DNA from: Calditrichota bacterium
GTDB taxonomy: Bacteria > Calditrichota > Calditrichia > RBG-13-44-9 > J075
Assembly (NCBI GenBank): GCA_003695285.1
Contig: RFIL01000403.1
Location: forward strand, 1-7,582
Reading direction: 5' to 3'
Length of the DNA stretch: 7,582 nucleotides
Numbering within the stretch: position 1 is the stretch's first letter; the number at the start of each line of letters is the position of its first letter. Below the pieces are notes generated by a model. The model was not told the DNA's origin and made no database searches. It saw nothing but the letters and a program-made list of their open reading frames with translations. Shown here piece by piece: positions 6,246 to 7,582 of this stretch. The translations under genes and the position numbers were made by a program.

Positions 6246-7582
6246 TTATAGATTTCGCAAGAAGTATTTTGCAAAGGAAAGGCGATCTAACGGGGTATTC
6301 CCCTTTAACTCCACTTTTACTTTCAATTGTTTTTCCTGCGAAAATTGGATTTTGGTCATCTCCTGATTGATATACCTGGGTAGTTCTTTCTCTATAAATT
6401 GTTCACTCCCGGTGATCTTCTCGTCAAAAGTTAGTATCATCTGATGTTGATGGATTTTTACCTGTTTGATGAACAAACGTGACGCCAATTTCTTTATTTT
6501 TACCATTTCGACCAGTCGTAATGCTTCTTCTGGGGGCGGACCAAACCGGTCTTTTAATTCATCCACTAAAGCATCAATGGCATTCAGGGTTTCCAGGTTT
6601 AACAATCGATGGTAGATGACTACTTTCTCATTAGAAGAATTGATGTAATCATCGGGTAAATAGGCTTCACTATCCAGTTCCACAGCAGCATCCACCGATG
6701 GTAAACGAGTCTCCTGAAATTTCTCCGGTAATTTCTCATTCTGAATGGCTTCCACAGTTTCCCGTAATATCTTCTGGTAGAGATCATATCCCACAGCGTT
6801 AATAAAACCACTCTGTTTGTGACCCAGGAGATTACCGGCACCCCGGATTTCCAGATCTCTCATGGCTATCTTCAGCCCTGAGCCAAGATCCCCAAATTCC
6901 TCGATGGCATAAAGTCGTTTCAGAGCCATATCGTTGAGACGTTCCTGAGGAGGAATAATCAAATAGGCATAGGCCTGGCGGTCGGAACGCCCCACCCGTC
7001 CACGCAATTGATAGAGTTGTGCTAATCCAAAACGATCCGCCCGGTTAATAATAATGGTATTACAGTTGGGGATGTCCAGACCGTTCTCGATGATCATGGT
7101 CGCCACCAGTACATCGTATTCCTTATGATAAAAATCGTTCATAATCTTTTCCAGTTGTCGTTCTCTCATTTGGCCATGAGCCACAGCGATTCGCGCTTTG
7201 GGAACGATGTTTTTCAACATGGCAGCCACAGCATCAATGGTCTGAACTCGATTATGCACAAAAAAGACCTGACCACCACGTTCCAGTTCATACATGATAG
7301 CCTTATAGATCAGTTGGGCATCCCAGGTAGTAATTTCGGTGACGATTGGATGGCGATTACCGGGAGGGGTGTCGACAATGGATAAATCCCGTGCTCCCAT
7401 CAAAGACATGTGTAACGTTCGGGGAATTGGGGTAGCTGTGAGGGTAATGGTATCCACATTGGTTTTCAGTTGTCGAAGTTTTTCTTTATGGCGCACACCA
7501 AACCGCTGCTCTTCGTCAATGATTAAAAGACCCAGGTCTTTAAACCTAACGTCTTCGGAGAGAAGACGGTGAGTACCAATGA
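6246..7582 (-). CDS. mfd: Transcription-repair coupling factor Mfd, C-terminal 444 residues (5' part beyond window)
   Basis: The frame is open from the window edge (first full codon at 7580) to TAA at 6246. Mfd removes RNA polymerase stalled at DNA damage and recruits the UvrA repair machinery. The fragment begins with IGTHRLL and contains helicase motif II DEEQRFG (residues 22-28), motif III TATPIPRT (48-55), FVHNRVQ, VAHGQMRER, motif V IIENGLDIPN (163-172) and motif VI QLRGRVGRSDRQ (191-202). The TRG segment that couples ATP use to DNA translocation follows (about 227-258, with DLEIRGAGNLLG). The Mfd C-terminal TRCF domain (D7) covers about 292-393, recognisable by LPDDYI and the YHRL segment, and separates Mfd from RecG. 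A full protein is about 1,100-1,200 aa, so roughly the last 40 per cent is here, covering part of the first and all of the second translocase lobe. The UvrB-like and polymerase-binding domains lie outside. All visible motifs are intact. Confidence 0.96.
   Translation of the reverse strand, partial: IGTHRLLSEDVRFKDLGLLIIDEEQRFGVRHKEKLRQLKTNVDTITLTATPIPRTLHMSLMGARDLSIVDTPPGNRHPIVTEITTWDAQLIYKAIMYELERGGQVFFVHNRVQTIDAVAAMLKNIVPKARIAVAHGQMRERQLEKIMNDFYHKEYDVLVATMIIENGLDIPNCNTIIINRADRFGLAQLYQLRGRVGRSDRQAYAYLIIPPQERLNDMALKRLYAIEEFGDLGSGLKIAMRDLEIRGAGNLLGHKQSGFINAVGYDLYQKILRETVEAIQNEKLPEKFQETRLPSVDAAVELDSEAYLPDDYINSSNEKVVIYHRLLNLETLNAIDALVDELKDRFGPPPEEALRLVEMVKIKKLASRLFIKQVKIHQHQMILTFDEKITGSEQFIEKELPRYINQEMTKIQFSQEKQLKVKVELKGNTPLDRLSFAKYFLRNL

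Noticed and set aside
7125..7572. Plus-strand open frames opposite mfd
   Set aside because: The minus strand encodes an unbroken set of helicase motifs here, so the antisense frames are shadows.

Overview
The window carries six protein genes, all on the minus strand, so it reads from right to left. The organism looks like a Gram-negative, flagellated bacterium with base composition around the low-to-mid 40s % GC by eye. The envelope type is inferred from SurA-type periplasmic folding factors and a lipoprotein signal, and flagellation from a MotB N-terminus. Protein style and gene content would fit a lineage such as the FCB-type phyla (for example Calditrichota-like), but nothing here fixes the taxonomy.

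Right part (7582 to 2238): the 3' part of mfd, the transcription-repair coupling factor, is cut by the window edge. It is followed by three consecutive genes for parvulin-family exported foldases: a 566-aa protein made of two fused SurA_N/PPIC-like modules, a 277-aa single-module lipoprotein, and a 434-aa SurA with two parvulin domains. Spacings are 100, 19 and 49 bases, so they probably form one operon. Five PPIC-like domains are encoded in a row. The histidines usual for parvulins are kept in SurA and the 277-aa lipoprotein, but are absent from both domains of the 566-aa protein.

Middle (2142 to 397): a complete 581-aa half-size ABC exporter, separated from surA by a 95-base gap holding a perfect 10-bp stem-loop at 2165-2195. 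Its Walker B motif ends in Asp-Asp rather than Asp-Glu, as in the degenerate half of heterodimeric exporters, yet no partner gene lies beside it.

Left part (396 to 1): a 300-base intergenic stretch and then the first 32 codons of a motB-type flagellar stator gene. Just upstream of motB is a good match to a sigma-54 (-24/-12) promoter with exact spacing, and about 125-175 bases upstream of the predicted start is a nested inverted repeat, a suitable place for an enhancer-binding protein. motA does not precede motB.

The genes fall into two functional groups: outer-membrane and periplasmic protein folding (the foldase cluster) and motility (motB). No phage, insertion sequence, CRISPR, tRNA or rRNA was seen. 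I see no wholly new system. The most notable items are the foldase cluster with its duplicated, histidine-less member and the sigma-54/enhancer arrangement before motB.
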